DNA from: Rhodococcus triatomae
GTDB taxonomy: Bacteria > Actinomycetota > Actinomycetes > Mycobacteriales > Mycobacteriaceae
Reading direction: 5' to 3'
Length of the DNA stretch: 64,000 bases
NCBI RefSeq assembly: GCF_014217785.1
Contig: NZ_CP048814.1
Location: 3,844,001-3,908,000 of the forward strand
Shown here: piece after piece, positions 50,621 through 63,621 of the stretch
Position numbering within the stretch: the stretch's first letter is position 1
Layout: every line of letters starts with the position of its first letter
Program-made: the position numbers and the translations under genes
The notes under the pieces: generated by a model
Databases searched by the model: none
Seen by the model: the letters and a program-made list of their open reading frames with translations, nothing else
What the model was told of the DNA's origin: nothing

Positions 50621-50639
50621 TAAGGCAAGCGAAACCTTA
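50621..50639 (-). promoter_or_regulatory. Iron-box-like operator (IdeR/DtxR type)
   Basis: On the minus strand TAAGGTTTCGCTTGCCTTA matches about 12 of 17 aligned positions of the TTAGGTTAGGCTAACCTAA consensus and has the same outer symmetry (TAAGG/CCTTA). Confidence 0.6.
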
Positions 50640-50941
50640 ATGGAGGGGTCAAGTCCGCGGGCGCGGGTGTCGACGCTGCCGACGCCGTGGCCGGCGGCGT
50701 GTACGACACGCCGTCGGAGGGCCGGTTCGGGACGTTCGACCCAGGAAATTCGCAGGTAATCACGGTGTCCGCTTGTCTCACACGTGACGAAGTACGACAG
50801 TGGGTAGGACCGAGTCCGTGGTCCCTGATGCCACGGTCTACGATTCGATGAGCGCAAGCCACAGACCGTCCACCTCGGGGCAGAGGTTGGACGGCAGGAG
50901 CGGAGCCTGCGGAGCGACCAAGGGCACATTCAGGAGGATCA

Positions 50942-54856
<3,915 letters not shown>

Positions 54857-54880
54857 TCGGGGCTGTGTGCCCCGGCCCGG

Positions 54881-55876
54881 CTACTCGAATCGGGTGTCCA
54901 CCGCCTCGGCGAAGTCCACGGTTCCGGGAATCTCGTTCGACTCGGTGAACGCGTCCGCGATCTCCTGTTCGGAGGCGATGACGTCGTCGGACAGCGGGAT
55001 CGGCTCCTTGATGGACCGGGTCCAGGTGGTGCGGGAGGCATCCTCACTGATCGACGTCAGCTCGGCGTACCTGGTGGACCACTCGTCGATGTTGTCGCTC
55101 GACCACTGCGTGGCCGCGGCGTAGCGAGTGAGGAAGTCCTCGATCGCTGCGGACTTACCCGCGTCGGCGAGGGCATTGTCCGACGCGATCCAGAAGTTGT
55201 ATCCGTTGGCGGCCTCGTCGGCGGTGGCGATCGAACGCGCACCCACCTCCTGCTCGGCGATGGCGGTGAAGGGATCCCACACCGCCCAGGCGTCCACCTC
55301 GCCCCTGGTCAAGGCCGAGTACCCGTCCGCGGGAGCGACGTAGACGGGATCGACGTCGTCGAGGCCGAGCCCTGCCTTCTTCAACTGCAGCAGCAGGTTC
55401 GCGTGGGCGGAGCTGCCCTTGGTGACCGCGATCTTCTTGTCCCGCAGGTCGTTCACGGTGTCGATGGTGGAGTCCTGGCCGACCAGGATGGCGTCGCCCT
55501 TCCCGCTTGCCTCGAGGGCACCGACGATCTTGATGTTCGCCTTCGCGGCCGCACCGAAGATCGCCGGGGTGTTGCCCACCTGTGCCAGGTCGATGCCACC
55601 GGCACTGGCGGCCTCGACGAGGGGCGGTCCGGCGGTGAACGTGGAGAACTCGATGTCGTACGGCAGGTCGTCGAGTTGGCCGGAGGCGGTCAACAGCACC
55701 TCGATCGAGATCGCCCGCTGATCACCGACCGCGAGGGTCACCTGGGAGAGGTCGACGGGGCCGGTGGGTTCCGGATCGGCAGACGCGGAGTCGTCGCCGC
55801 ACGAGGCGAGGACCAGAGATGCGGCCGCGATCAGCGCGACCCCTGCGGATCGGAAACGGAGTGAGCGGAGATTCAC
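54881..55876 (-). CDS. SsuA/TauA-type ABC substrate-binding lipoprotein
   Basis: 331 aa. Lipobox LASC (Cys about 24), then a type II binding fold: FSTFTAGPPLVEAASAGGID, LAQVGNTPAIFGAA, KIAVTKGSSAHANLLLQLKK, VDAWAVWDPFTA. This pattern is that of aliphatic sulfonate/nitrate/taurine binders. GTG 55876 overlaps the ATPase stop in GTGA. Third gene of an SsuCBA-type operon. Sulfonate is the likely but unproven substrate. Confidence 0.9.
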   Translation of the reverse strand: MNLRSLRFRSAGVALIAAASLVLASCGDDSASADPEPTGPVDLSQVTLAVGDQRAISIEVLLTASGQLDDLPYDIEFSTFTAGPPLVEAASAGGIDLAQVGNTPAIFGAAAKANIKIVGALEASGKGDAILVGQDSTIDTVNDLRDKKIAVTKGSSAHANLLLQLKKAGLGLDDVDPVYVAPADGYSALTRGEVDAWAVWDPFTAIAEQEVGARSIATADEAANGYNFWIASDNALADAGKSAAIEDFLTRYAAATQWSSDNIDEWSTRYAELTSISEDASRTTWTRSIKEPIPLSDDVIASEQEIADAFTESNEIPGTVDFAEAVDTRFE

Positions 55877-56634
55877 TGTGCTGCTTTCTGTGTCGGGCTG
55901 GGTTGGTCGTCCACTCCCAGGAGGGAGAGAAGTCGGGCGGCGTAGACGGCGGCGTCCGGGGACGCGTGCTTGCGGGGCCGGGGCAGATCGATCGGGACCT
56001 CGTGCGCGATGCGTCCCGAGTCGAGGACGAGCACACGATCGGCAAGGGTGACGGCCTCGGCGACGTCGTGCGTGACCAGCAGCACCCCGAAGCCGTGGCG
56101 GGCGAACAGGCGCAGCAGCAGATCGTGTGCGGCCAGCCGGGTGAGGGCGTCGAGCGCGCCGAACGGTTCGTCGAGCAGCAGCAGCGTCGGTTCGGCCACC
56201 AGGGCCCGGGCCAGAGCCGCACGCTGCGCCTCGCCCCCGGACAGGGTCAGTGGCCATGCGTCGGCGCGGTGTCCGAGGCCGACGTCGCCCAGGACCGTGC
56301 GGGCCTGCGCCTCGCCACGGGCGCGGGACCGGCGGTCCTTCAATCCGAGGGCGACGTTCTTCACGACGGGCAGCCAGGGAATCAGCCGCGGTTCCTGGAA
56401 CACCACCGTCGGATGGCCCGCGACGTGCGCGGTGCCGGTGTGATCGTCGGACAGCCCGGCGAGGACGCGGAGCAGGGTCGATTTCCCCGATCCGCTGCGG
56501 CCGACGAGTGCGACGATCTCTCCGTGGGCGATGTCGAGGTCGATCCCGTCGAGGACCACTCGGGGCCCGAAGCTCTTGCGCAGGCCGGCCAGCCGGGCCG
56601 CGGGTGTGCCGGTGCGAGGCACGGTGTCGGTCAT
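55873..56634 (-). CDS. SsuB/TauB-type ABC transporter ATPase
   Basis: 253 aa. Walker A GRSGSGKST, signature LSGGEAQRAALARAL, Walker B LLLLDEPFGALDALT and the H-loop VTHDVAEAV are intact. The QEPRLIPWLPV Q-loop is typical of SsuB. It energises import of sulfonate-like substrates. Starts 85 nt after the permease gene and overlaps the binding-protein gene. Confidence 0.93.
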   Translation of the reverse strand: MTDTVPRTGTPAARLAGLRKSFGPRVVLDGIDLDIAHGEIVALVGRSGSGKSTLLRVLAGLSDDHTGTAHVAGHPTVVFQEPRLIPWLPVVKNVALGLKDRRSRARGEAQARTVLGDVGLGHRADAWPLTLSGGEAQRAALARALVAEPTLLLLDEPFGALDALTRLAAHDLLLRLFARHGFGVLLVTHDVAEAVTLADRVLVLDSGRIAHEVPIDLPRPRKHASPDAAVYAARLLSLLGVDDQPSPTQKAAQ

Positions 56635-56719
56635 CGAGTGCTCCCTCGGTCGATCCGGGTCGGGGGTGTCGGGAAGGCGTGTCGGGAACGGTCGTTCCGA
56701 CCCGCGGGTAGGGCGGGAG

Positions 56720-57565
56720 TCAGCGCACCACGGTGGGCTGCCACCGGAGGGCGCGCAGTTCGAAACTGCGCACGATCGAGTCGGTGATCAGGCCGAGGAG
56801 CCCGTACACCAGGAGCCCGAAGATGACGATGTCGGTGCGGAGGAACTCGCGCGCGTTGTTGACGATGAAGCCGAGGCCCTCGCTCGCGTTGATCTGTTCG
56901 GCGACGATGAGGGACAGCCATGCGATTCCGAGGCTCTGCCGCAGACCGACGAGGATCTGTGGCAGCGCACCGGGAAGGATGAGGTTCCGTAGACGCTCGG
57001 TCCGGCTGAGCTGGAGCACGGACGCGAGTTCGAGCAGTTTGGGATCCAGGCGTCGGATCCCGGCGAAGGTGTTGAGGTAGAGCGGGAAGGCCACGCCGAG
57101 GGCGATGAGGTACACCTTGGGTTGCTCACCGATACCGAACCAGATGATGAACAGCGGAATGAGCCCGAACAGAGGGATGGTCCGCAACATCTGCAGTGGC
57201 GGATCCACGATGTACTCGCCGAGGCGGCTGACTCCCGCCGCGATCCCGAATCCGACGCCCAGGGCCGCGCCGAGCGCGAAACCGATGAGTACCCGTTGCG
57301 TGGACACGGCGAGGGCGTCCATGAGTGCGCCCGACTGGAAGACCTCGACACCGGCGGCGAGGATCACCGACGGTGCCGGCAGCACGCGTTCGGACAACAG
57401 GCCGCTCTGGCTGCCGAACTGCCACGCGAGCAACAGGACGACGGGCGCGAGGGAACGCAGGAATCCCGGCCGCCGGTAGAAGGCCGTGGACGTCGTCGTC
57501 GCGGTCGGTGCCTCGACGGGCTCGGTGGCGGTGTCGGCCGGATTCTGGCCGGTCGTGACCAACAT
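56720..57565 (-). CDS. SsuC/TauC-type ABC transporter permease
   Basis: 281 aa, six or so hydrophobic helices, with the EAA-like loop ELASVLQLSRTERLRNLILP followed by GALPQILVGLRQSLGIAWLS, as in SsuC. The polar N-terminal 28 residues precede helix 1. ATG 57565 starts the three-gene importer operon. The 85-bp gap to the ATPase gene holds no obvious element. Confidence 0.93.
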   Translation of the reverse strand: MLVTTGQNPADTATEPVEAPTATTTSTAFYRRPGFLRSLAPVVLLLAWQFGSQSGLLSERVLPAPSVILAAGVEVFQSGALMDALAVSTQRVLIGFALGAALGVGFGIAAGVSRLGEYIVDPPLQMLRTIPLFGLIPLFIIWFGIGEQPKVYLIALGVAFPLYLNTFAGIRRLDPKLLELASVLQLSRTERLRNLILPGALPQILVGLRQSLGIAWLSLIVAEQINASEGLGFIVNNAREFLRTDIVIFGLLVYGLLGLITDSIVRSFELRALRWQPTVVR

Positions 57566-57649
57566 CGAACTCTCCGATTCGTTCCGGTCCCACCCGTGTG
57601 ACAGGACCGAAGGCGAAGCATGTTCGAGATTGCCCGGTTTGGGAAGGTT

Positions 57650-57664
57650 TTCTCTCAGCGAGAA
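57650..57664. promoter_or_regulatory. Inverted repeat upstream of the SsuCBA operon
   Basis: TTCTC/GAGAA with a 5-bp centre, 85 bp upstream of the permease start, in a locally AT-rich patch. Possible regulator site; class unknown. Confidence 0.3.
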
Positions 57665-57701
57665 GTTAATTCGACTCGGAGAATGGGCGGACGCAGGGTG
57701 C

Positions 57702-59858
57702 TCAGTCGGTGGCTCGCAGCACGAGGAACGACGGCCCGTCCAGGTGGAGCGGCGTGCCGCGCTCGATCGGTGGCCCCGGCTCGGGCACACCGTCGGGTGC
57801 GCGGGTGTCGAGCTCGAGGCGAAGGGTGCCGTAGAACCACTCCGGGCAGCCGAGCGTCACGTCGGCGGGTCCGTCTGCGTGGGCGATCACGAGCCAGCTG
57901 TCGTCGGTGAGCATCTGCCCTTCGGCGGTGTGCGACCGGACGTCGGAGCAGTCGATCCATGCCTGCAGCGTGCGTTGCGACTCGTCGAACCAGGCGGAAT
58001 CGTCGAGTTCGGCTCCGGTGCGGCCGAACCAGACCAGATCCGGATGGCCGGTGGGAGTGCTGCGTCCCTCGAAGAACTCGGGCTGGCGCAGCGCGGGTGC
58101 GGCGCGCCGCAGCGCCAGTGCATGTGTCACGAAGGCGGTGCGGGCCGGGTCCGCGCTCTCCCAGTCGAGTGGCCAGGCGTCCTCGCGCGGCGTCCCCGCG
58201 GGCACACAGTAGGCGTTGTTGTTGCCGCCGAGGGTGTGCCCGAATTCGTCTCCGGCGAGCAGCATCGGAGTTCCGGTGCTCAGCGTGAGCGAGGCGAGGA
58301 GGTTCCGCACGTGCCGGTCCCGCGCCGCCAGGATCTCGAGGTCGTCGGTGGGTCCTTCGACTCCGTGGTCGACCGAGTGGTTGTGGCCGGTGCCGTCCCG
58401 ATTCTGTTCGCCGTTGGCCTCGTTGTGCTTGTGCCGATAGGACACGAGGTCGGCGACGGTGAACCCGTCGTGGGCGGTGACGAAGTTGACCGACGCCCAC
58501 GGTCTGCGTCCACGGAACAGGTCCTCCGATCCGGCGACACGGGAGGCGAGTTCACCGACCCCGCTCGTGCCGTTCCAGAAGGTGCGCAACACGTCCCGGT
58601 AGCGGTCGTTCCACTCCGACCACTGGAGCCCGAAGCGGCCGAGCTGATACCCGGCGGCGGTGGCGTCCCACGGCTCGGCGATCAGCTTGCAGCGGGACAG
58701 CACCGGGTCCGCGGCGACGGCGGACAGCACCGGAGCAGCCGGATCGAACGGGCCGCCGTCGACCCGTCCGAGCGCCGAGGCGAGATCGAAGCGGAATCCG
58801 TCCACGCCCATGTTCAGTGCCCAGTGCCGAAGGCTGTCGGTGATCATCCGCACGGCGATCGGTGAGTTCGCGTTCACCGTGTTGCCGCACCCGGTGACGT
58901 CGATGTCCCGGCCCTCGTCGTCGAGGAGGTAGTAGCCGGGCCCGTCGAGTCCGCGCCATCCCAGGGTGATGCCGCCGAGCCCCTCCTCGCAGGTGTGGTT
59001 GTAGACGACGTCGAGGATCACCTCGATCCCGGCACCGTGCAGTGCGTCGACCATGGTCCGGAACTCGGCGATCTCCCCGCCGGGGCGGGCCGCGTAGCCG
59101 GGGTGCGGCGCGAAGTAGCTCGCGGTGGCGTATCCCCAGTGGTTGCGCATGCCTCGGGCGGCGACGGAGCGTTCCGTGACGTACGCGTGCACGGGCAGCA
59201 GTTCGACAGCGGTGACCCCCAGCGCGGTGAGATGGTCGAGGATGCACGGCTGCGCCAACCCCAGGTAGGTGCCACGCAACTCCGGAGGGACCAGCGGATG
59301 CCGGGCGGTGTACGAGCCGACGTGCAGCTCGTAGATCACCGTCTCCTCCCAGGGGGTCTCCGCTCGCGGTCCCGGGACCGGATCCGTGAGCGCGGTCACC
59401 ACCGAGTAGGGCAGGTGGCCGAGCGAGTCGATCGGTGACGGCGGGCCGAACGGGTTGCCGTCCGCGGAGGACGTGAGCGCCTCGTAGTCGTCGATGCCGC
59501 CGCTCAGCCGGCGCGCCCATGGGTCGACCAGGAGCTTCTCCGGGTTGAAGCGGAGGCCGCGGCGTGGGTCCCACGGGCCGTGCGCGCGATAGCCGTAGCG
59601 CTGCCCCGGGCCGACGTCGGGGATCACCCCGTGCCAGATGCCGTAGGTGGGTGCCTCGAGAGCCACCCGCTGTTCGGTTCCGTCGTCTCCGACCAGGCAC
59701 ACCTCGACACCGGTGGCATCGGGTGCGTGTACCGCGAACTGCGTTCCGTGTGCCGTCGGGTGCGCGCCGAGGGGGAACGGCGAGCCGGGGAATCGGGGCC
59801 GGTGTGTGGTGGCCGGTCGGGCGGGCGGGCCACCGCCGGGATGCGCATGAGGGGACAC
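57702..59858 (-). CDS. glgX: Glycogen debranching enzyme GlgX
   Basis: 718 aa isoamylase-type GH13. It has an N-terminal CBM48 (FPLGAHPTAHGTQFAVHAPD) and the GH13 core: DVVYNHTCEEG, GVDGFRFDLA (nucleophile Asp), IAEPWD (acid Glu) and FVTAHDGFT (transition-state Asp). It removes alpha-1,6 branches from glycogen. In actinobacteria treX/glgX often sits with treY/treZ; here it stands alone. GTG 59858 gives MSPHAHPGGG; the conserved part starts near residue 25, so a later start is possible. Confidence 0.95.
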   Translation of the reverse strand: MSPHAHPGGGPPARPATTHRPRFPGSPFPLGAHPTAHGTQFAVHAPDATGVEVCLVGDDGTEQRVALEAPTYGIWHGVIPDVGPGQRYGYRAHGPWDPRRGLRFNPEKLLVDPWARRLSGGIDDYEALTSSADGNPFGPPSPIDSLGHLPYSVVTALTDPVPGPRAETPWEETVIYELHVGSYTARHPLVPPELRGTYLGLAQPCILDHLTALGVTAVELLPVHAYVTERSVAARGMRNHWGYATASYFAPHPGYAARPGGEIAEFRTMVDALHGAGIEVILDVVYNHTCEEGLGGITLGWRGLDGPGYYLLDDEGRDIDVTGCGNTVNANSPIAVRMITDSLRHWALNMGVDGFRFDLASALGRVDGGPFDPAAPVLSAVAADPVLSRCKLIAEPWDATAAGYQLGRFGLQWSEWNDRYRDVLRTFWNGTSGVGELASRVAGSEDLFRGRRPWASVNFVTAHDGFTVADLVSYRHKHNEANGEQNRDGTGHNHSVDHGVEGPTDDLEILAARDRHVRNLLASLTLSTGTPMLLAGDEFGHTLGGNNNAYCVPAGTPREDAWPLDWESADPARTAFVTHALALRRAAPALRQPEFFEGRSTPTGHPDLVWFGRTGAELDDSAWFDESQRTLQAWIDCSDVRSHTAEGQMLTDDSWLVIAHADGPADVTLGCPEWFYGTLRLELDTRAPDGVPEPGPPIERGTPLHLDGPSFLVLRATD

Positions 59859-59900
59859 GAATTCGATCCTGCTGCAATCCGCCGGAGAATGTGCGAGAAG

Positions 59901-60731
59901 ATGGACGACGTGCCTTCACCAGATCCCGACCTCCTCATCGAATTCGACGACGTTCTGCTCCGGCGTGGTGGGTCCACGCTGGTCGGCCCGGTGAGCTGGA
60001 AGGTGGAACTCGACGAGAGATGGGTGGTGCTCGGTCCCAACGGCGCAGGCAAGACGTCGCTGCTGCGGATCGCGGCGGCCGAACTGCACCCGACCGAGGG
60101 CACCGCCCACCTCCTGGGCGAGCGGCTCGGCCGGGTCGACATCAACGAACTGCGTCCGCGGATCGGGCTGTCCTCGTCCGCCCTCGCCAACCGGGTGCCG
60201 GGCGACGAGCTCGTCAGTGACCTCGTGGTCTCCGCCGGATACGCCGTTCTCGGCCGGTGGCGCGAACGGTACGAGGATCTCGACACCGAACGCGCGGTGG
60301 AGATGCTCGAAAGCCTCGGTGCCGAACATCTCGCGCAGCGCACCTACGGCACGCTGTCCGAGGGGGAGCGCAAGCGGGTGCTCATCGCCCGCGCGATGAT
60401 GACCGACCCGGAGCTGCTGCTGCTCGACGAGCCCGCAGCCGGCCTCGACCTCGGGGGCCGGGAGGAACTGGTCGCCCGCCTCACCGATCTGGCTGCCGAT
60501 CCCGACGCGCCCGCGACGGTGCTCATCACCCATCACGTCGAGGAGATCCCGCCGGGGTTCACGCACGCCATGCTGCTCAAGGAAGGCCGGATCGTGTCGC
60601 AGGGACTCATCGACGACGTGATCACGGCAGACAACCTCAGCGCGGCGTTCAGCCAGTCCATCACCCTCGATCGGGTGGACGGCCGGTACTTCGCGCGCAG
60701 GACCCGGGTGCCGGGACGGCATCGGGCGTGA
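59901..60731 (+). CDS. ABC transporter ATP-binding protein (Rv3041c-like)
   Basis: 276 aa. Walker A GPNGAGKTS, signature LSEGERKRVLIARAM, Walker B LLLLDEPAAGLDLG and H-loop LITHHVEEI are present. It resembles the ModF/YlmA-type lone ATPases with no permease nearby, so its role may not be transport. ATG 59901 is chosen; ATG 59889 and GTG 59910 are alternatives. First gene of a conserved cluster with NUDIX, echA and methyltransferases. Confidence 0.88.
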   Translation: MDDVPSPDPDLLIEFDDVLLRRGGSTLVGPVSWKVELDERWVVLGPNGAGKTSLLRIAAAELHPTEGTAHLLGERLGRVDINELRPRIGLSSSALANRVPGDELVSDLVVSAGYAVLGRWRERYEDLDTERAVEMLESLGAEHLAQRTYGTLSEGERKRVLIARAMMTDPELLLLDEPAAGLDLGGREELVARLTDLAADPDAPATVLITHHVEEIPPGFTHAMLLKEGRIVSQGLIDDVITADNLSAAFSQSITLDRVDGRYFARRTRVPGRHRA

Positions 60732-60774
60732 ACGTCAGTTCACCCCTGGAGTGAGAGCCGCGTCACGGTTGGCG

Positions 60775-60780
60775 TAGGTT
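60775..60780 (+). promoter_or_regulatory. Leaderless -10 (TAGGTT) for the NUDIX gene
   Basis: TAGGTT ends 6 nt before ATG 60787, with no Shine-Dalgarno sequence. Confidence 0.55.
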
Positions 60781-60786
60781 CCGAAC

Positions 60787-61632
60787 ATGGCAACGAATCA
60801 CGAACCTGCCGCGGCCGGGTCGACCGCGCCTGCCGTCGACCCGAAGGACGCCTCCACGGTGATCCTCGTGCGGGACGGGCAGTCGGGTGAGCTCGAGGTG
60901 TTCCTGCTGCGTCGGGTCGCGGGGATGGCGTTCGCCGGCGGGATGACGGTGTTCCCCGGAGGCGGTGTGGACCCCTCGGACGAGGACGCGAACATCGGCT
61001 GGTCGGGGCCGCCGGTGTCATGGTGGGCCCGGCGGTTCTCCACCGACGCGGCACGGGCGAAGGCGCTGGTGTGTGCGGCGGTGCGGGAGACGTTCGAGGA
61101 GTGCGGCGTCCTGCTCGCCGGTCCTACGGCGGACAGCGTCGTCGCCGACACGGCCCGCTACGCACGGGCACGTACCCGGCTCGAACAACGTGAACTGTCG
61201 TTCGGGGAATTTCTCGAGAGCGAGCGCCTGGTGCTCCGGACGGATCTGCTGCGGCCCTGGGCGAACTGGATCACTCCCGTCGGTGAAGGTCGACGCTACG
61301 ACACCCGCTTCTTCGTCGCCGCCGCACCGGACGGGCAGGTTGCCGACGGTGCGACCTCCGAGGCCGAGGAGGTGCGCTGGCAGACACCGGCGGCGGCGAT
61401 CGCGCACTGGCGGGACGGTGCCAGCGTGCTCCTGCCCCCGACGTGGACGCAGCTCTCCCGGCTGGCGGGGTTCGGCACCGTCGCGGAGGTGTTGGCCGCG
61501 GAGCCGGACATCCCGCAGATCCTCCCGACGCTGGTCGGTGAGGGGAAAGGCCTGCGGGTCGAGTTCCCGGACCAGGAGGAGTACTACGCTGCCCGACCCC
61601 ATCCCTGGTCGAAGCGAAGCGGAGACGTGTGA
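60787..61632 (+). CDS. NUDIX hydrolase (Rv3040c-like)
   Basis: 281 aa. FVLRR-like VFLLRRVAGMAFAGGMTVFP followed by GGG and, after an insertion of about 35 residues, RETFEECGVLL (100-110): a Nudix box split by the insertion that is characteristic of NUDT19/RppH-like acyl-CoA diphosphatases. Two Glu (104, 105) can bind metal. Possible CoA-ester or nucleotide pyrophosphohydrolase. The last codons (SKRSGDV) are encoded by the first unit of a 29-bp tandem repeat, which also provides the stop codon. Confidence 0.85.
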   Translation: MATNHEPAAAGSTAPAVDPKDASTVILVRDGQSGELEVFLLRRVAGMAFAGGMTVFPGGGVDPSDEDANIGWSGPPVSWWARRFSTDAARAKALVCAAVRETFEECGVLLAGPTADSVVADTARYARARTRLEQRELSFGEFLESERLVLRTDLLRPWANWITPVGEGRRYDTRFFVAAAPDGQVADGATSEAEEVRWQTPAAAIAHWRDGASVLLPPTWTQLSRLAGFGTVAEVLAAEPDIPQILPTLVGEGKGLRVEFPDQEEYYAARPHPWSKRSGDV

Positions 61633-61712
61633 CGCGCGAAGCGAAGCGGAGACGTGTGAGGCGGTCGAAGCGAAGCGGAGACGTGTGAGGCGGTCGAAGC
61701 GAAGCGGAGACG
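61607..61712 (+). repeat. 29-bp tandem repeats at the NUDIX gene end
   Basis: Four units starting at 61607, 61634, 61663 and 61692 share the core CGAAGCGAAGCGGAGACG. Units 2 and 3 are 29 bp, unit 1 is 27 bp, and unit 4 is partial. The first lies in the coding sequence and the rest in the gap before echA. Confidence 0.92.
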
Positions 61713-61757
61713 CACGGTGAGGCCGGACGGGGCGTCCGCGGCGGCGTGAACACGCAG

Positions 61758-61763
61758 TAGCCT
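61758..61763 (+). promoter_or_regulatory. Leaderless -10 (TAGCCT) for the enoyl-CoA hydratase
   Basis: TAGCCT ends 7 nt before ATG 61771. Confidence 0.55.
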
Positions 61764-61770
61764 GTTCGCC

Positions 61771-62550
61771 ATGGCTGAATTCGTCACCCTCGAGGTTTCC
61801 GAAGGCATCGGCACGATCCGGCTCGCGCGGCCGCCGATGAATGCGCTCAACCGTCAAGTGCAGCAGGAACTGCGGGCTGCGGCGCGCGAGGCGACGGTGA
61901 ACCCCGACGTCAAGGCGGTCATCGTGTACGGCGGCGAGAAGGTGTTCGCCGCGGGCGCGGACATCAAGGAGATGGCGGAGCTGTCGTTCGGAGAGGCCAG
62001 CGACCTCATCGCCGACCTCCAGCGGGACATTGCGGCCGTGTCGGAGATTCCCAAGCCGACCGTTGCCGCGGTGACGGGTTACGCGCTCGGGGGAGGCCTC
62101 GAGGTGGCGCTGTCCGCCGATCGGCGCATCGTCGGTGACAACGCCAAGCTCGGTGTCCCCGAGATCCTGCTCGGGATCATCCCGGGTGGGGGTGGCACTC
62201 AGCGTCTGGCCCGCCTCGTCGGTCCGGCGAAGGCGAAGGACCTGGTGTTCACGGGCCGCTTCGTCGACGCCGAGGAGGCCCTGCGCATCGGCCTCGTCGA
62301 CGAGGTGGTGGCACCGGACGACGTGTACGAGGCCGCCAAGCGCTGGGCCGCGCAGTTCACGAAGGGTGCCTCGCGGGCGATCGCGGCCGCCAAGGCGGCG
62401 ATCGATCAGGGCCTGGACGTCGATCTGCAGTCCGGGCTGAAGGTGGAGGCGCAGCAGTTCGCGGCGCTGTTCGCCACGGCGGATCGGAAGATCGGTATGC
62501 AGTCGTTCATCGAGAACGGTCCCGGTAAGGCTCAGTTCACGGGCGAGTAG
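61771..62550 (+). CDS. Enoyl-CoA hydratase (EchA17-like)
   Basis: 259 aa crotonase. FAAGADIKEMAE forms part of the oxyanion hole and CoA site; ALGGGLEVALSADRRIV and LGVPEILLGIIPGGGGTQRL carry the two active-site regions, with Glu in PEILLGI. Hydrates trans-2-enoyl-CoA in fatty acid degradation. Synteny with the NUDIX and methyltransferase genes matches echA17 of M. tuberculosis as I recall it. Confidence 0.92.
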   Translation: MAEFVTLEVSEGIGTIRLARPPMNALNRQVQQELRAAAREATVNPDVKAVIVYGGEKVFAAGADIKEMAELSFGEASDLIADLQRDIAAVSEIPKPTVAAVTGYALGGGLEVALSADRRIVGDNAKLGVPEILLGIIPGGGGTQRLARLVGPAKAKDLVFTGRFVDAEEALRIGLVDEVVAPDDVYEAAKRWAAQFTKGASRAIAAAKAAIDQGLDVDLQSGLKVEAQQFAALFATADRKIGMQSFIENGPGKAQFTGE

Positions 62551-62597
62551 GCTGACCCACCACACGCAACTAGAACCTGTTCCTTTCTACCAGTGAG

Positions 62598-62603
62598 TAG
62601 GAT
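62598..62603 (+). promoter_or_regulatory. Leaderless -10 (TAGGAT) for the methyltransferase
   Basis: TAGGAT ends 6 nt before ATG 62610. Confidence 0.5.
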
Positions 62604-62609
62604 TCACGC

Positions 62610-63620
62610 ATGACTGCAAGCCCGGACGATCGGTCCCGCGACCGCGCCGTCGATGCCAGTGCCGTCGACGACCCAGCGCCCCACCCGCACGCCACCGAGG
62701 CCGAGGTCGAGGCGGCCCTGAAGGACACGAAGCTGGCCCAGGTGCTCTACCACGACTGGGAAGCGGAAACCTATGACGAGAAATGGTCCATCTCGTACGA
62801 CGAGCGCTGCATCGACTACGCCCGCGGGCGCTTCGACGCCGTCGCCGGTGACCAGCCGCTGCCGTACGAGCGGGCGCTCGAGCTCGGTTGCGGCACTGGT
62901 TTCTTCCTGCTCAACCTGATGCAGGGCGGGGTCGCGAAGACGGGTTCGGTCACCGATCTCTCACCCGGCATGGTGAAGGTGGCGCTGCGCAACGCGGAGA
63001 ATCTCGGTCTTCCGGTCGACGGCCGGGTCGCCGACGCCGAGACCATTCCCTACGAGGACGACACGTTCGACCTCGTCGTCGGCCATGCCGTGCTGCATCA
63101 CATTCCCGACGTCGAGCAGTCGCTGCGCGAGGTACTGCGTGTCCTCAAGCCCGGCGGACGGTTCGTCTTCGCCGGAGAGCCGACCACCGTCGGAAACTTC
63201 TACGCACGCTGGCTCGGGCGGCTGACGTGGGAGGCCACCACGCGGATCACCAGGCTGCCCGCTCTCGCGGACTGGCGGCGTCCCCAGGCCGAGCTCGACG
63301 AGTCCTCCCGCGCGGCGGCGCTCGAGGCCGTCGTCGACCTGCACACGTTCGACCCCACCGATCTCGAGAAGATCGCCGAGTCCGCCGGAGCCGTCGAGGT
63401 GCACGCCGAGACGGAGGAGTTCGCTGCGGCCCTGTTGGGCTGGCCGGTGCGCACGTTCGAGGCGGCGGTCCCGGAAGGCAAGCTCGGCTGGGGCTGGGCC
63501 AGGTTCGCGTTCGGTGCGTGGAAGAACCTCAGCTGGGTGGACGAGAACGTGCTCAAGCACGTCGTTCCGCGCGGCCTGTTCTACAACGTGATGATCACCG
63601 GTGTGAAGCCCGGCAAGTGA
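62610..63620 (+). CDS. Class I SAM-dependent methyltransferase (Rv3038c-like)
   Basis: 336 aa. Motif I ALELGCGTGFFLLNLM (about 91-106) binds SAM; VTDLSPGMVKVALRNA, GHAVLHHIPDVEQSLREVLR and LKPGGRFVFAGEP follow the UbiE/COQ5-type Methyltransf_11 order. A C-terminal 120-residue extension is helical. Substrate unknown, possibly a lipid or quinone. It is followed 1 nt later by the next methyltransferase gene. Confidence 0.9.
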   Translation: MTASPDDRSRDRAVDASAVDDPAPHPHATEAEVEAALKDTKLAQVLYHDWEAETYDEKWSISYDERCIDYARGRFDAVAGDQPLPYERALELGCGTGFFLLNLMQGGVAKTGSVTDLSPGMVKVALRNAENLGLPVDGRVADAETIPYEDDTFDLVVGHAVLHHIPDVEQSLREVLRVLKPGGRFVFAGEPTTVGNFYARWLGRLTWEATTRITRLPALADWRRPQAELDESSRAAALEAVVDLHTFDPTDLEKIAESAGAVEVHAETEEFAAALLGWPVRTFEAAVPEGKLGWGWARFAFGAWKNLSWVDENVLKHVVPRGLFYNVMITGVKPGK

Positions 63621-63621
63621 G

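Noticed and set aside
57702-59858. Trehalose (treXYZ) operon
   Set aside because: Only the debranching enzyme is present. Its neighbours are a sulfonate-type importer and an unrelated ATPase, so it is annotated as glgX alone.
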